64,000 nt of DNA from Emticicia sp. 21SJ11W-3 (GCF_024138715.1 NZ_CP092074.1:2170001-2234000), one strand, 5' to 3'; numbered from the stretch's first letter, positions 1 to 9,407 are shown. Made by a program: numbers and translations. Notes: a model not told the origin generated them from the sequence alone.

Positions 1-390
1 CATTTCCAGCATTTGCTGGTCGTCGGCAGTACGCACATAAGCAGGTATTTTGGTCAGGCCTGCCAGTTTAGATGCCTGCAAACGGCGTTCGCCCGATATC
101 AGAATGTATCTGCCCGGGGTTTCTTCTTTAACAGTAATAGGCTGAATAATACCCAGAATCTTGATAGATTCTGACAATTCCTGAAGCGCCTCCTGGTCAA
201 AGTGGGTTCGTGGCTGATACGGATTGGTTACAATAGAGCTAATCAGTATCTCGTTCATTGAACCCGGTGATTCAGCTTTGCGTGGTATAACGTTATCATT
301 GTCAGTACTTCCGGAGTCTGATAATAATGCGCCCAGCCCACGCCCAAGCCCGGTCATACCTTTTTTTGTATTGAATGTTTTAGCTTCCAT
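1..390 (-). CDS. parB: Chromosome partitioning protein ParB, N-terminal 130 residues (partial)
   Basis: ParB is the CTP-dependent clamp that loads at parS sites and works with ParA in chromosome segregation. The visible N-terminal part carries a short leader, the box I motif NPYQPR and the box II motif GERR (followed by LQASK rather than the usual WRAA). The gene runs off the left edge, so the helix-turn-helix and C-terminal dimer domain are not visible. The ATG at 390 is chosen because the other upstream ATG (400) runs into a stop after six codons. It lies 72 bases downstream of parA on the same strand, the usual parA-parB order. Confidence 0.93.
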   Translation of the reverse strand, partial: MEAKTFNTKKGMTGLGRGLGALLSDSGSTDNDNVIPRKAESPGSMNEILISSIVTNPYQPRTHFDQEALQELSESIKILGIIQPITVKEETPGRYILISGERRLQASKLAGLTKIPAYVRTADDQQMLEM

Positions 391-462
391 AGGTTTTCAT
401 GATAAATGGGTCTTGCTTTCAGGTTCCCAAATACATTTGGTTTAATTCATCTCCAACACTTA

Positions 463-1245
463 TCAGTTTTCGGTTACAAGCTTTCCGTTCTTGATTAATA
501 TCTCACGTGCCAGATTCAGATAGCTGATAGCCCCTTTACTGTCGGCATCCTGAGCCAGAGCAGGTACACCATAACTCGGCGATTCAGATAACCTTATGTT
601 TCGAGGTATGAGGGTCTGAAAAACCATGTTCTTGAAGTGCGTGGTTACTTCATGCACCACCTGGTTTGACAGCCTCACGCGCAGGTCATACATGGTTAGT
701 AAGATACCTTCAATTGTAAGGGCCGGATTGAGACGCTGCTGGATAATCTTGATGGTGTTCAGCAATTTACCCAGCCCTTCCAGGGCAAAGTACTCGCATT
801 GCACCGGAATAATCACCGAGTCGGCAGCTGTTAGGCTGTTAATAACTATTAAACCTAAAGAAGGAGAGCAATCGATGATAATGAAGTCATACATATCTTT
901 CACATCATTCAAAGACTCTTTCATCTTTTCTTCTCGCTTCGGAAGGTTAATCATCTCAATTTCAGCGCCCACCAAATCAATGTGCGACGGCAGCAAATCA
1001 AGATTCGGGAAGTCGGTCTGAATGATAATGTCTCTGGGACGAATATCATTAACCATACATTCATAAATGCTGTTTTCTACTTCCTTGGGGTTCAGGCCAA
1101 GCCCGGATGTAGTATTTGCCTGAGGGTCTGCATCTATGATAAGCGTACGGAACTCAAGGGCAGCCAGACTGGCCGCCAGATTGATTGATGTGGTTGTTTT
1201 ACCTACGCCGCCCTTCTGGTTGGCTATTGCTATTATTTTTCCCAT
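463..1245 (-). CDS. parA: Chromosome partitioning ATPase ParA (Soj)
   Basis: ParA is a deviant Walker ATPase that binds DNA when ATP-bound and moves ParB-parS complexes. At 260 residues it has the family's usual length. The N-terminus holds the deviant P-loop KGGVGKTT (about residues 11-18), followed by DADPQANTT and the Walker B-like region [10 protein letters not shown] (about 121-130). It precedes parB on the minus strand. Its upstream region (1246-1458, shared with divergent truA) contains two 21-base repeats, so ParA/ParB or DnaA may act there. Such a chromosomal parAB pair usually lies near the replication origin. Confidence 0.96.
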   Translation of the reverse strand: MGKIIAIANQKGGVGKTTTSINLAASLAALEFRTLIIDADPQANTTSGLGLNPKEVENSIYECMVNDIRPRDIIIQTDFPNLDLLPSHIDLVGAEIEMINLPKREEKMKESLNDVKDMYDFIIIDCSPSLGLIVINSLTAADSVIIPVQCEYFALEGLGKLLNTIKIIQQRLNPALTIEGILLTMYDLRVRLSNQVVHEVTTHFKNMVFQTLIPRNIRLSESPSYGVPALAQDADSKGAISYLNLAREILIKNGKLVTEN

Positions 1246-1310
1246 TTTTAGTGGTTCGAGAAAATTACGGATTCAAATATCCGACTTTTAATGTTAAGAA
1301 ACAATTAAAT

Positions 1311-1352
1311 GTTCCACGACGTGGATAAAACGTTCCACGATGTGGATAACAT
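1311..1352. repeat. Two 21-base direct repeats between parA and truA (half parS-like, half DnaA-box-like)
   Basis: Two copies of GTTCCACGAYGTGGATAA lie head to tail with a 21-base period (1311-1331 and 1332-1352), differing at one core position. The left half, GTTCCACG, matches one half of the known parS palindrome. The right half, read on the minus strand, is TTATCCACG in copy one and TTATCCACA, the exact DnaA-box consensus, in copy two. Each copy is also a near palindrome around one central base. They lie 66 bases upstream of parA. The role as parA operator, diverged parS or DnaA site is inferred. Confidence 0.6.
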
Positions 1353-1446
1353 CTGATTGGGCCATACAGCGCATTTTTTCTATTCAATTTTCTACCCTGA
1401 ATAGCGAAATTTGTTTGTTTGTTGTCTTTATTGCTTTCTGTAGTAT

Positions 1447-1454
1447 TATCTTTG
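1447..1454 (+). promoter_or_regulatory. -7 promoter element of truA
   Basis: TATCTTTG matches the Bacteroidota TAnnTTTG -7 element exactly. It ends only four bases before the truA ATG, so the transcript would start at or very near the initiation codon. Confidence 0.55.
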
Positions 1455-1458
1455 CCCC

Positions 1459-2205
1459 ATGCGTTACTTAATTGAATGTTCTTACAAAGGTACATCATTT
1501 CATGGCTGGCAGGTGCAGGAAAACGCCGCCACTGTGCAGGGGCATATTGAGCAGGCTTTATCTACCGTTCTGAGAGTTCCAACCCAGATAGTTGGCAGCA
1601 GCCGTACTGATGCAGGCGTGCATGCTTATCAGCAGTTTGCCCATTTTGATTCAGAAACGCCCCTGAGCCAGATAGACAAGCTGGTTTATGCCGTGAACGG
1701 CATCTTGCCCAAAGCCATAGCCGTAAATAAAATAGCTGTGGTAAATAACAATTTCCACTCCAGGTTTGATGCCACCTACCGGCGTTATCTTTATAGAATA
1801 GCACTTCAAAAAACACCATTCTGGCAGGATTTTTCTTATTTTTACCGGGCGCCGCTTGAAATTCACCCAATGAACGCGGCAGGAGAGATAATGAAAAATC
1901 ATATTGATTTTCAGTGTTTCAGTAAAGTGCATACAGACGTAGCCACATTTAATTGTAAAATTGAATTTGCCCGCTGGGAACAGCAAGACCAGTTTTTGCT
2001 GTTTCATATCAAGGCCGACCGTTTCTTGAGAGGTATGGTGAGGGCCATTGTGGGTACTATGCTTGAAGTTGGTACCGGAAAAATGAGCCTGGATGCGTTT
2101 GAGCAGGTTATTTTATCAAAAAACAGGCAGAAAGCCGGAAGAGCCGTTCCGGCCGAAGGGCTCACATTGGTAGAAGTGGGCTACCCGGACAGATTAATTA
2201 CCTGA
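1459..2205 (+). CDS. truA: tRNA pseudouridine(38-40) synthase TruA
   Basis: TruA converts uridines 38-40 in the tRNA anticodon stem to pseudouridine. The protein has 248 residues, normal for the family, and begins with the typical YKGTSFHGWQ segment. The catalytic aspartate lies in SSRTDAGVHA (about residues 47-56). The C-terminal region carries RFLRGMVRAIVGTMLEVG. It is divergent from parA and begins a plus-strand group with the GNAT and tsaC genes (six bases to the next ATG), so co-transcription is likely. Confidence 0.96.
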   Translation: MRYLIECSYKGTSFHGWQVQENAATVQGHIEQALSTVLRVPTQIVGSSRTDAGVHAYQQFAHFDSETPLSQIDKLVYAVNGILPKAIAVNKIAVVNNNFHSRFDATYRRYLYRIALQKTPFWQDFSYFYRAPLEIHPMNAAGEIMKNHIDFQCFSKVHTDVATFNCKIEFARWEQQDQFLLFHIKADRFLRGMVRAIVGTMLEVGTGKMSLDAFEQVILSKNRQKAGRAVPAEGLTLVEVGYPDRLIT

Positions 2206-2211
2206 CAAATC

Positions 2212-2682
2212 ATGAAAATAAGCGTTGAAAAAATTACTACACCCGAAGACCTTGAAGCAATTAAGGGTCTGTTCCGGGAATATGAGAAGTTTCTGGGTGT
2301 AAGTCTTTGCTTTCAGAATTTTGAGGAAGAACTGGCCTTGCTACCTGCCAAATATGCCGAGCCGGAGGGTTCTATTTTTCTGGCTATGGTAGATGGCAAC
2401 CCCGCAGGTTGTGTAGCATTATGGAAACTGGAAGAAGGCGTTTGTGAAATGAAAAGGTTGTATGTGAGGCCGGTTTATCAGGGTATCGGGCTGGGAAAAA
2501 AACTTGCTCAGACGGTTATTGATGAGGCAGCAAAAAAGGGCTACCGTAAAATGAAGCTCGACACACTGAAAAGGCTGGCGGCCGCCAATAAATTGTATCA
2601 TGCTCTACAGTTTACTGAAACCCAACCGTATAACTACAATCCTGAAGGCGACGTAGCCTATTTTGAAAAAGATTTAGCATAA
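2212..2682 (+). CDS. GNAT family N-acetyltransferase
   Basis: This is a 156-residue GNAT-fold protein that presumably transfers an acyl group from acyl-CoA to an unknown amine. The acetyl-CoA binding region is visible as MKRLYVRPVYQGIGLGKKLA (about residues 80-99, containing the Q/R-x-x-G-x-G/A loop), followed by DEAAKKGYRKMKLDT. It sits between truA and tsaC, and its stop codon overlaps the next ATG by one base, suggesting translational coupling. The substrate cannot be told from the sequence. Acetylation in translation-factor modification is possible from context only. Confidence 0.88.
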   Translation: MKISVEKITTPEDLEAIKGLFREYEKFLGVSLCFQNFEEELALLPAKYAEPEGSIFLAMVDGNPAGCVALWKLEEGVCEMKRLYVRPVYQGIGLGKKLAQTVIDEAAKKGYRKMKLDTLKRLAAANKLYHALQFTETQPYNYNPEGDVAYFEKDLA

Positions 2683-3638
2683 TGGCCTTAATGAGCAAAG
2701 ATATTGAACTGGCAGTGAAGCTTTTAAATGCCGGTGAGGTGGTTGGGATTCCGACCGAGACGGTGTATGGATTGGCCGGCAACGCCTTGAACACCGATGC
2801 TGTAGCCCGGATATTTGAAGTAAAAAACCGACCAACCTTTGACCCGCTTATTGTGCATACCCACAGCATTGAGCAGTTTGAAAAATACGTAAATGTAACT
2901 GATGAAAGGGTTTATGCCTTAGCTGAAAAATTTATGCCCGGGCCGCTGACCCTCTTATTACCAAGAAAAGAAATAATTCCTGATTTGGTTACATCAGGCC
3001 TGGACACCGTAGCCTTCAGAATACCCAATCATCCGTTAACGCTGCAGTTATTACGTCAATTGGATTTTCCGTTGGCAGCGCCTAGCGCCAATCCGTTTGG
3101 TTATATTTCTCCAACAAGCGCGCTGCATGTGAATCACCAGTTGGGCGAGCAGATAAATCTGATTCTTGATGGGGGAGAGTGCCAGGTAGGCATTGAATCA
3201 ACTATTGTTGGTTTTGCAGGAAATGAAACAATTGTTTACAGAAAAGGTGGTTTATCGATTGAAGAAATTGAAAACGTGGTAGGTAAAGTGCAAATAATTG
3301 AGCATTCGTCTTCCAATCCGCAGGCGCCCGGTATGCTTAAAAGCCACTATGCACCAAGAAAACCCCTGCTTCTAACCAGTCATGATTCAGAAATCACTTC
3401 GAGTAACGAAAAAGTTGCTTATCTGGGCTTTAACGAATTAAGAGCCGATATATCTGCTGAGAATCAACTACTTTTGTCGCCTTCCGGTAATTTCAAAGAA
3501 GCGGCTAAAAATCTGTTTGCTTACCTGCGTGATTTAGACAACAGAAATGTTGAAGTTATATACACCAGCCTACTGCCGGAAAAAGACCTTGGCAGAGCCA
3601 TAAATGACCGTATCAGGCGCGCTACTGTAAAAGATTGA
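2682..3638 (+). CDS. L-threonylcarbamoyladenylate synthase, Sua5 type
   Basis: The enzyme makes threonylcarbamoyl-AMP from threonine, bicarbonate and ATP for the t6A modification of ANN-decoding tRNAs. The N-terminal YrdC domain (residues 1 to about 200) contains GIPTETVYGLAG and the KxR-type motif VKNRPTFDPL. Length (318 residues) and a C-terminal segment ending in GRAINDRIRRA show the two-domain Sua5 form rather than the short TsaC form. Its ATG overlaps the GNAT stop as TAATG; a second ATG at 2691 is an alternative start. With truA it forms a tRNA-modification neighbourhood. Confidence 0.94.
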   Translation: MALMSKDIELAVKLLNAGEVVGIPTETVYGLAGNALNTDAVARIFEVKNRPTFDPLIVHTHSIEQFEKYVNVTDERVYALAEKFMPGPLTLLLPRKEIIPDLVTSGLDTVAFRIPNHPLTLQLLRQLDFPLAAPSANPFGYISPTSALHVNHQLGEQINLILDGGECQVGIESTIVGFAGNETIVYRKGGLSIEEIENVVGKVQIIEHSSSNPQAPGMLKSHYAPRKPLLLTSHDSEITSSNEKVAYLGFNELRADISAENQLLLSPSGNFKEAAKNLFAYLRDLDNRNVEVIYTSLLPEKDLGRAINDRIRRATVKD

Positions 3639-3641
3639 AAA

Positions 3642-5912
3642 TCAATTAGATATCACCTTAAATTCAACTCTTCTGTTCTTCTGGCGCGTTTCTTCGGTGT
3701 CATTTGATGCGACCGGCTGTTGCTGCCCTTTACCCGACGATGTCATGCGAGATGCGGAGACTCCCTTGTTGAACAGGTAATTTGAAACAGCCTTTGCCCG
3801 CAATTCAGACAAGTATAGATTCAGCCGCGGGTCACCCACGTTATCGGTATGGCCAATAATCTCTATATTCACTTTCGGATTCTCTTTCAGCATTTGAACC
3901 AGTTTATCTAATTCGGTATATGATTGCGGCTTGATAATTGGCTGACTCTGGTCAAAAAATACATTTTCAAGTTTTATAGGTTTACCTATTTCAATACTTT
4001 TAAAGTAATTGTCGGTAAGGGCTGCTGCCGGGGCAATAATTGTTTGTTTTGGTGGTGTAACAGGCTCAGGAACCTTGTCAATATTTGGTTGCACTGTTTT
4101 TTCTTCATTTTTTACTATCACCGGCGCATCGGTCTTAGGTTTGTTTTCAACCGGCTGGGGTGCCTTTTTTACCTCTGCTTTTTCAAGCAACACGTCAAAA
4201 GAAAAATTTCCAGAGGCCAGATTCAACAAATTAATGTCAGCTGTGTACAGCTTATAATCATCAGCATGTACACGTAATGTGTATTTCTTTCCGAAATCTG
4301 CCGGAGGTATTGGCGTTGTGGTTCTGCTGTTTTCCAATAAGGCCAGTTTATCATTATCAGATGCCACAAAAGATACCCTTGCATGAGGGATAGGCATGCG
4401 GGTTTTAGAATCGAGGGTGTTGAACGTAAAAATATACCCGTTCTTTTTCAGGGCAATCATCAGCACATTGTCAACCAGCTGGCTTGGGTTTACAGTTGTT
4501 TTAGATGGCTGGTATCCGGGGGCAGATATTTCAATTTCGTAGATTTTATCGGCACTCATTGAAGCCTTGTATCTGTTTCTCTCTGCATCTAATATCCCTT
4601 TAACTGGTGTTAAATCGGTTGATAACTTAAAACCGGCTGGTACTACACTTTTTGTGTAAAAGTCTGTTGCAATAAAATAGGTTTCTTTTACAGGTACCCT
4701 GGCTAATTTCAGGTACAAGGTTTGGCTATCTTTCACCAGCGGTGCGTTATAGGTAATATACCCCTGGCTTTTAACCTCGGCGGTGTAGTTTTCAGCTAAC
4801 TTGAGTACGGCTTGCCATTCCGACTGCACATTGGTAGTCTGCAAAGGAACTACTTCATTGGTTGCATTGAAGATGGTTAAGCTGGCCCCGGGTATGTTTA
4901 GTTTCGTTTCTTCGTCTACTACTATTAATCTGTATCGGTTTGAAGTCTTCTTTTCAAGTATAATATCCTGAGCAAATTGCCTGCGCGAAATCAGTTCTTT
5001 TAAATCAACGTTTTGGTTGGTCTGGGTATATCCTTCCGACTCCACTTCAACTGAATACTCGGCATCCGGTGATAAATTGGCCGAAAAACCATCCTTCTCA
5101 ATGCGTGCTGCAATAGACTGCCTGGTTTTCAGATTGATTATCCGCATCCGGGTATTGATAATAAATTCCTTCGTGTCTTTATCTACTATCCTGAATAAAA
5201 AGTTATAGTTTTCTCTTTTCAGCGGAAAACGTTTCATGGTAATGTTGGCCCCGGGATACTCAGTTCTGATGCTTTCAAAAGTAAGTTGTTCTGTATAGGG
5301 TTTATAACCTTCTGCAGTTATTTCAATGGTAAACTTTTTTTTAGGGCCAATTTCAATTTTGTATGGATTGTCTTTGTCTGATTTACCTGTAAGTATGGTT
5401 TCTTCAGGGCGAATAACCCTGAATGAGGCAGGAATTGTCTCTAACGTGATGGCATCAATGGCGCTCAATGCTAAAGGAGCCGAGTCATTTTTTTTAAGAC
5501 TCAGACTAATAAATCTGTCGATTGGCCGCACAATTTTTTTGGGGTCAACTGCGTCTATTTCAATCTCTGAGCGATTATAGCCCGGAGCCTCAATTGTCAC
5601 AAAATAGCTCTTGGTTTTATCAAGTTTAGCTTTCCATTCGCCAGTTTTGACGTTGAGCACTACCTCTATATCCTGATTATTTTTATCTTTTATTTTTACC
5701 AGTGTGTTGGTTATGATTTGTTTATCTCTGGCGTCGGTAAAAAGGAAAACGTATTCGTCAATGACCGGAACCGACTGGAAAAAGCTGGCCTCGTGAGAGA
5801 TATGATTAATCCGGTAATCAGTATCAGGTTCGGAAACTGATTTATTGTTAGCAAAAGCCGTACAAATGCATTGAAATGTAAAAACAGCAGTAAGTAAAAC
5901 TGAAATTCTCAT
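3642..5912 (-). CDS. OmpA-family envelope protein with six PEGA-like repeats
   Basis: This 756-residue secreted protein has an N-terminal signal sequence (cleavage near residue 20). Six consecutive beta-sandwich-like repeats of 80-90 residues follow (about 53-142, 145-232, 236-323, 326-406, 410-490, 492-580). Each contains a recurring Y-x-V-E-V-x-A-x-G-Y type strand (for example residues 285-295 and 457-467). A Pro/Lys-rich linker (about 581-630) leads to a C-terminal OmpA domain (650-756) with GHTDN and NLYLSELRAKAV, which hold the Asp and Arg that bind diaminopimelate. It probably anchors to peptidoglycan and displays the repeats in the periplasm or at the outer membrane. The partner is unknown. 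It is convergent with tsaC, with three bases between them. Confidence 0.85.
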   Translation of the reverse strand: MRISVLLTAVFTFQCICTAFANNKSVSEPDTDYRINHISHEASFFQSVPVIDEYVFLFTDARDKQIITNTLVKIKDKNNQDIEVVLNVKTGEWKAKLDKTKSYFVTIEAPGYNRSEIEIDAVDPKKIVRPIDRFISLSLKKNDSAPLALSAIDAITLETIPASFRVIRPEETILTGKSDKDNPYKIEIGPKKKFTIEITAEGYKPYTEQLTFESIRTEYPGANITMKRFPLKRENYNFLFRIVDKDTKEFIINTRMRIINLKTRQSIAARIEKDGFSANLSPDAEYSVEVESEGYTQTNQNVDLKELISRRQFAQDIILEKKTSNRYRLIVVDEETKLNIPGASLTIFNATNEVVPLQTTNVQSEWQAVLKLAENYTAEVKSQGYITYNAPLVKDSQTLYLKLARVPVKETYFIATDFYTKSVVPAGFKLSTDLTPVKGILDAERNRYKASMSADKIYEIEISAPGYQPSKTTVNPSQLVDNVLMIALKKNGYIFTFNTLDSKTRMPIPHARVSFVASDNDKLALLENSRTTTPIPPADFGKKYTLRVHADDYKLYTADINLLNLASGNFSFDVLLEKAEVKKAPQPVENKPKTDAPVIVKNEEKTVQPNIDKVPEPVTPPKQTIIAPAAALTDNYFKSIEIGKPIKLENVFFDQSQPIIKPQSYTELDKLVQMLKENPKVNIEIIGHTDNVGDPRLNLYLSELRAKAVSNYLFNKGVSASRMTSSGKGQQQPVASNDTEETRQKNRRVEFKVISN

Positions 5913-6017
5913 AGAAATCGGCGAATATATCTGATGTCGCTTATTTAATCATATCTCATTAGAACGAAGAATTCGAAATGAATTGTAAGTTTTTATGAAA
6001 TTATGTTGTTTTGTTAA

Positions 6018-6659
6018 ATGGAAGAAAATGCAAAAAAAACAGTTTTAATTGATTTACACTATCTACCCTGTACTCAATTTTTTTCTGCGGTGCTGGAGGC
6101 CGATGCGCTGATGCTGGAAAGCCATGAACACTACATCAAGCAAAGTTACCGTAACAGATGCTATTTATTGGGTGCCAACCAGGTTGAAATGCTGATTGTA
6201 CCAGTGGTTGACGGCAACAAAAAAATTCTGGTAAAAGATATACGGATAGATTACCAGCAAAGGTGGTATGATAACCACTGGCGCACCATCAGGGCGGCTT
6301 ATGGTAAATCGCCGTTTTTTGAGTTCTTTGGCGATTACTTTCAGAACACAATACAAAAGAAGCCAACTTTTTTATGGGACCTTAATTTTGAGTTGCTGAC
6401 AATTTGTCTGAAATTATTGCAAATTAACAAGACAATAAGTCTGACTGAAAATTATGAAAAACAACCGGATTCTTCTATTTATGACCTTCGCGGGCTAATA
6501 ACACCTAAAAAAGCCTCTGAAAACGCAATTCCGTTTCATCCGGTGGCATATCAGCAAAACTTTGGCAGTGAATTTGTACCTAACCTTAGCGTTATTGACT
6601 TGCTGTTTTGCAGAGGCAATCAATCTTTAGGAATTTTAAAGAAATCTGCCCGAAATTGA
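6018..6659 (+). CDS. WbqC-like family protein
   Basis: This 213-residue protein matches the WbqC-like family in its N-terminal pattern DLHYLPCTQFFSAVLEAD, then the conserved SYRNRCYLLGANQVEMLIVPV region and the WRTIRAAYGKSPFF segment. Family members are often found near polysaccharide genes, but the biochemical role is not established. It is preceded by a 105-base AT-rich divergent region shared with the OmpA-PEGA gene and followed by clpC after about 150 bases. No signal peptide is seen, so it should be cytoplasmic. Confidence 0.82.
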   Translation: MEENAKKTVLIDLHYLPCTQFFSAVLEADALMLESHEHYIKQSYRNRCYLLGANQVEMLIVPVVDGNKKILVKDIRIDYQQRWYDNHWRTIRAAYGKSPFFEFFGDYFQNTIQKKPTFLWDLNFELLTICLKLLQINKTISLTENYEKQPDSSIYDLRGLITPKKASENAIPFHPVAYQQNFGSEFVPNLSVIDLLFCRGNQSLGILKKSARN

Positions 6660-6765
6660 ACAGAGTTTATTAATAAATCGTTATATTGCAAATGCAAATG
6701 TTTTGCTTAAACCAAATATTTGAGTCTTAAAGCAATATTGACCATTACAAAATTTTGAATTATGG

Positions 6766-6789
6766 AAAAATCGATTCAGCTGATTTTTT
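6766..6789 (+). promoter_or_regulatory. Hairpin with T-run in the clpC leader
   Basis: AAAAATC (6766-6772) pairs with GATTTTT (6782-6788) around a nine-base loop. The T-run ends about 23 bases before the clpC ATG. It could be a terminator for the upstream gene or an attenuator-like leader element. The stem is short, so confidence is low. Confidence 0.3.
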
Positions 6790-6812
6790 CATCTAATCTA
6801 TCGTAAAATTAA

Positions 6813-9350
6813 ATGGAGCCTAAATTTTCACAAAAAGTCAAAGACATCATTACCCTTGCCCGTGAAGAAGCACTTAGGCTTGGTCATGATTACATCGGAA
6901 CAGAACATTTGATTCTGGGGATGATCCGCGATGGAGAAGGTATTGCTTTAAATCTACTGAAAGGGGCTGGTGTATCGCTTGAGGAGTTGCGTATTACAAT
7001 TGAACAAGCCACCAAGGGAACTGCGACCAATAACATTAAAAATTTGGCAAACATTCCGTTAACGCGCCAATCTGAAAAAGTTTTAAAGATTACTCATTTG
7101 GAGGCCAAAATCTTCAAATCTCAACTCATAGGAACCGAGCATCTGTTATTAGCGATTCTGCGCGATGGGGATAACCTCGGTGGACAGATTTTACAGAAAT
7201 TCCACCTCAACTACGAGCAGGCCAAAGAAATGTTAGACTACCAGCTAACCGGCCAGAAACCTGTGATGGAACGCCCTGAAACAGATGACGATGATGAAAG
7301 ATTTTTAGGTGGCGGTGCCGGAGGTTACTCTCAGCAAAGAAATGACCCCAAGAATCCGGAAAAATCGAAAACGCCAGTGCTGGATAATTTCGGTCGTGAT
7401 TTGACCAAGCTTGCCGAAGTGGGCAAACTAGACCCGATTGTTGGGCGTGAGAAAGAAATTGAGCGTGTAGCACAGATTCTTTCAAGACGTAAGAAAAATA
7501 ACCCGATTCTGATAGGTGAGCCTGGTGTTGGTAAAACAGCCATTGCCGAAGGCCTTGCTTTAAGAATTGTACAGAAAAAAGTGTCGAGAATCCTTTTTGG
7601 TAAAAGGGTAGTAACGCTGGATCTGGCTTCGCTGGTGGCAGGTACCAAATACCGTGGCCAGTTTGAAGAAAGAATGAAAGCCGTGATGAACGAGTTGGAG
7701 AAATCGCCGGATGTGATTCTTTTCATAGATGAGATACATACCATTGTAGGTGCCGGTGGAGCCAGTGGCTCGTTGGATGCCTCTAATATGTTTAAACCAG
7801 CTTTAGCCCGTGGGGATATCCAATGTATTGGTGCCACCACGCTTGACGAGTACCGTCAGTACATTGAAAAAGACGGAGCTTTGGCTCGTCGTTTCCAGAT
7901 GGTAATGGTTGAAGCCACTTCTATTGAAGAAACCATTGAGATTCTGAACAACATTAAAGATAAGTACGAAGATCACCACCACGTTAACTATACGCCTGAA
8001 GCGTTGGAATCTGCGGTTAAATTATCTGAAAGATACATTACCGACCGCTACTTGCCAGATAAAGCCATTGACGTATTAGACGAAGTAGGGGCTCGCGTAC
8101 ACATCAATAATATTTCGGTACCACCGGATATCGTAATGCTGGAAGAGCAGGTAGAACTGATTAAGAAAGAGAAAAATCAGGTGGTGAAAAGCCAACGTTA
8201 TGAAGAGGCAGCACAACTGCGCGACCGTGAGAAAAAACTGTTGGAGCAATTGGAAAAAGCCAAAATAGCCTGGGAAGAAGAAGCCAAAACCAAACGTTAT
8301 AACGTAACAGAAGATAACGTTGCCGATGTAGTGGCCATGATGACGGGTATACCAGTGAAACGTGTGAACATGAATGAAGGAGAGAAAATCCTGAAAATGG
8401 GAGACGCGTTGAGAGGAAGAATTATTGGCCAGGACCCAGCGGTTGAAAAACTCGTTAAATCTATCCAGCGCACACGTGTGGGTTTAAAAGACCCTAAAAA
8501 GCCGATTGGTTCGTTCATATTCTTAGGGCCTACCGGTGTTGGTAAAACAGAGTTGGCCAAAACACTGGCAGAATATCTTTTTGATAAAGAAGATGCCCTT
8601 GTAAGAATAGACATGAGTGAGTACATGGAGAAATTCAGTATCTCTCGCCTTGTCGGAGCGCCTCCCGGATACGTTGGTTATGAAGAAGGTGGCCAGTTGA
8701 CAGAGAAAATCCGCAGAAAACCTTATTCGGTAGTTTTGTTGGATGAGATTGAAAAAGCTCACCCGGATGTTTACAATATCCTTCTTCAGGTTCTCGATGA
8801 TGGTGTGTTGACTGACAGCCTGGGTAGAAAAGTTGATTTCAGAAATACAATTATTATCATGACCTCGAACATCGGGGTGCGTGACCTGAAAGATTTCGGA
8901 ACAGGCATTGGTTTTGCTACCAAGGCTCGTAACGAAAATCAGGACGAAATGGTGAAAAGCACAATTCAGAATGCTTTGAGAAAAACCTTCTCGCCTGAGT
9001 TCCTGAATCGTCTTGACGATGTAATTGTGTTCAATTCTCTGGGTCGTGAAGATATCCATAAAATTATTGACATCGCATTGAAACGCCTTACTTCTCGTAT
9101 CAGTAGTATTGGTTATAAAATAGAACTGACCGAAAAGGCCAAGGATTTCTTGGGTGACAAAGGATATGATCAGCAATATGGCGCCAGACCATTAAACAGA
9201 GCGATTCAGAAATATGTGGAAGACCCACTGGCTGAAGAGATTTTGAAAGGAGAAACCAAAGAAGGAGATACCATTCTGGTTGATTACAGCGGAGAAGGCG
9301 AATCGCTTACTTTTAAAGTAATGAACAACGAAGCCGAAATTGAAAAGTAA
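6813..9350 (+). CDS. clpC: AAA+ unfoldase ClpC of the ClpCP protease
   Basis: ClpC unfolds substrates and feeds them to ClpP. The 845-residue protein has the full domain order: two N-terminal Clp repeats (about 1-145, with GTEHLILG and GTEHLLLA), the first AAA+ module with GEPGVGKT and VILFIDEIHT, a UVR-type middle segment (EEAAQLRDREKKLLEQL) that identifies ClpC rather than ClpA or ClpB, and the second AAA+ module with GPTGVGKT and VVLLDEIEKAHPDV. ATG at 6813 gives the canonical N-terminus. A strong hairpin follows the gene. In this phylum ClpC is a general protein-quality-control and stress factor. Confidence 0.97.
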   Translation: MEPKFSQKVKDIITLAREEALRLGHDYIGTEHLILGMIRDGEGIALNLLKGAGVSLEELRITIEQATKGTATNNIKNLANIPLTRQSEKVLKITHLEAKIFKSQLIGTEHLLLAILRDGDNLGGQILQKFHLNYEQAKEMLDYQLTGQKPVMERPETDDDDERFLGGGAGGYSQQRNDPKNPEKSKTPVLDNFGRDLTKLAEVGKLDPIVGREKEIERVAQILSRRKKNNPILIGEPGVGKTAIAEGLALRIVQKKVSRILFGKRVVTLDLASLVAGTKYRGQFEERMKAVMNELEKSPDVILFIDEIHTIVGAGGASGSLDASNMFKPALARGDIQCIGATTLDEYRQYIEKDGALARRFQMVMVEATSIEETIEILNNIKDKYEDHHHVNYTPEALESAVKLSERYITDRYLPDKAIDVLDEVGARVHINNISVPPDIVMLEEQVELIKKEKNQVVKSQRYEEAAQLRDREKKLLEQLEKAKIAWEEEAKTKRYNVTEDNVADVVAMMTGIPVKRVNMNEGEKILKMGDALRGRIIGQDPAVEKLVKSIQRTRVGLKDPKKPIGSFIFLGPTGVGKTELAKTLAEYLFDKEDALVRIDMSEYMEKFSISRLVGAPPGYVGYEEGGQLTEKIRRKPYSVVLLDEIEKAHPDVYNILLQVLDDGVLTDSLGRKVDFRNTIIIMTSNIGVRDLKDFGTGIGFATKARNENQDEMVKSTIQNALRKTFSPEFLNRLDDVIVFNSLGREDIHKIIDIALKRLTSRISSIGYKIELTEKAKDFLGDKGYDQQYGARPLNRAIQKYVEDPLAEEILKGETKEGDTILVDYSGEGESLTFKVMNNEAEIEK

Positions 9351-9378
9351 AATTTGAGTTTCTTGGTAAATAAACAAC

Positions 9379-9405
9379 AAAGGCACGGCTTTTAGCTGTG
9401 CTTTT
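9379..9405 (+). terminator. Terminator after clpC
   Basis: An 11-base-pair stem with two G-U pairs (9379-9389 with 9395-9405), a five-base loop and a T-rich tail. The tail runs into the promoter of the next gene. Confidence 0.75.
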
Positions 9406-9407
9406 GT

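Noticed and set aside
1246-1458. Complete replication origin
   Set aside because: Only one exact and one near DnaA box are present, without a clear unwinding region or dnaA gene nearby. The site is reported as a repeat instead.
1265-1498. 77-codon minus-strand open frame between parA and truA
   Set aside because: It runs across the repeat units and the truA start and has a low-complexity, domain-free product. The region is better explained as a divergent promoter.
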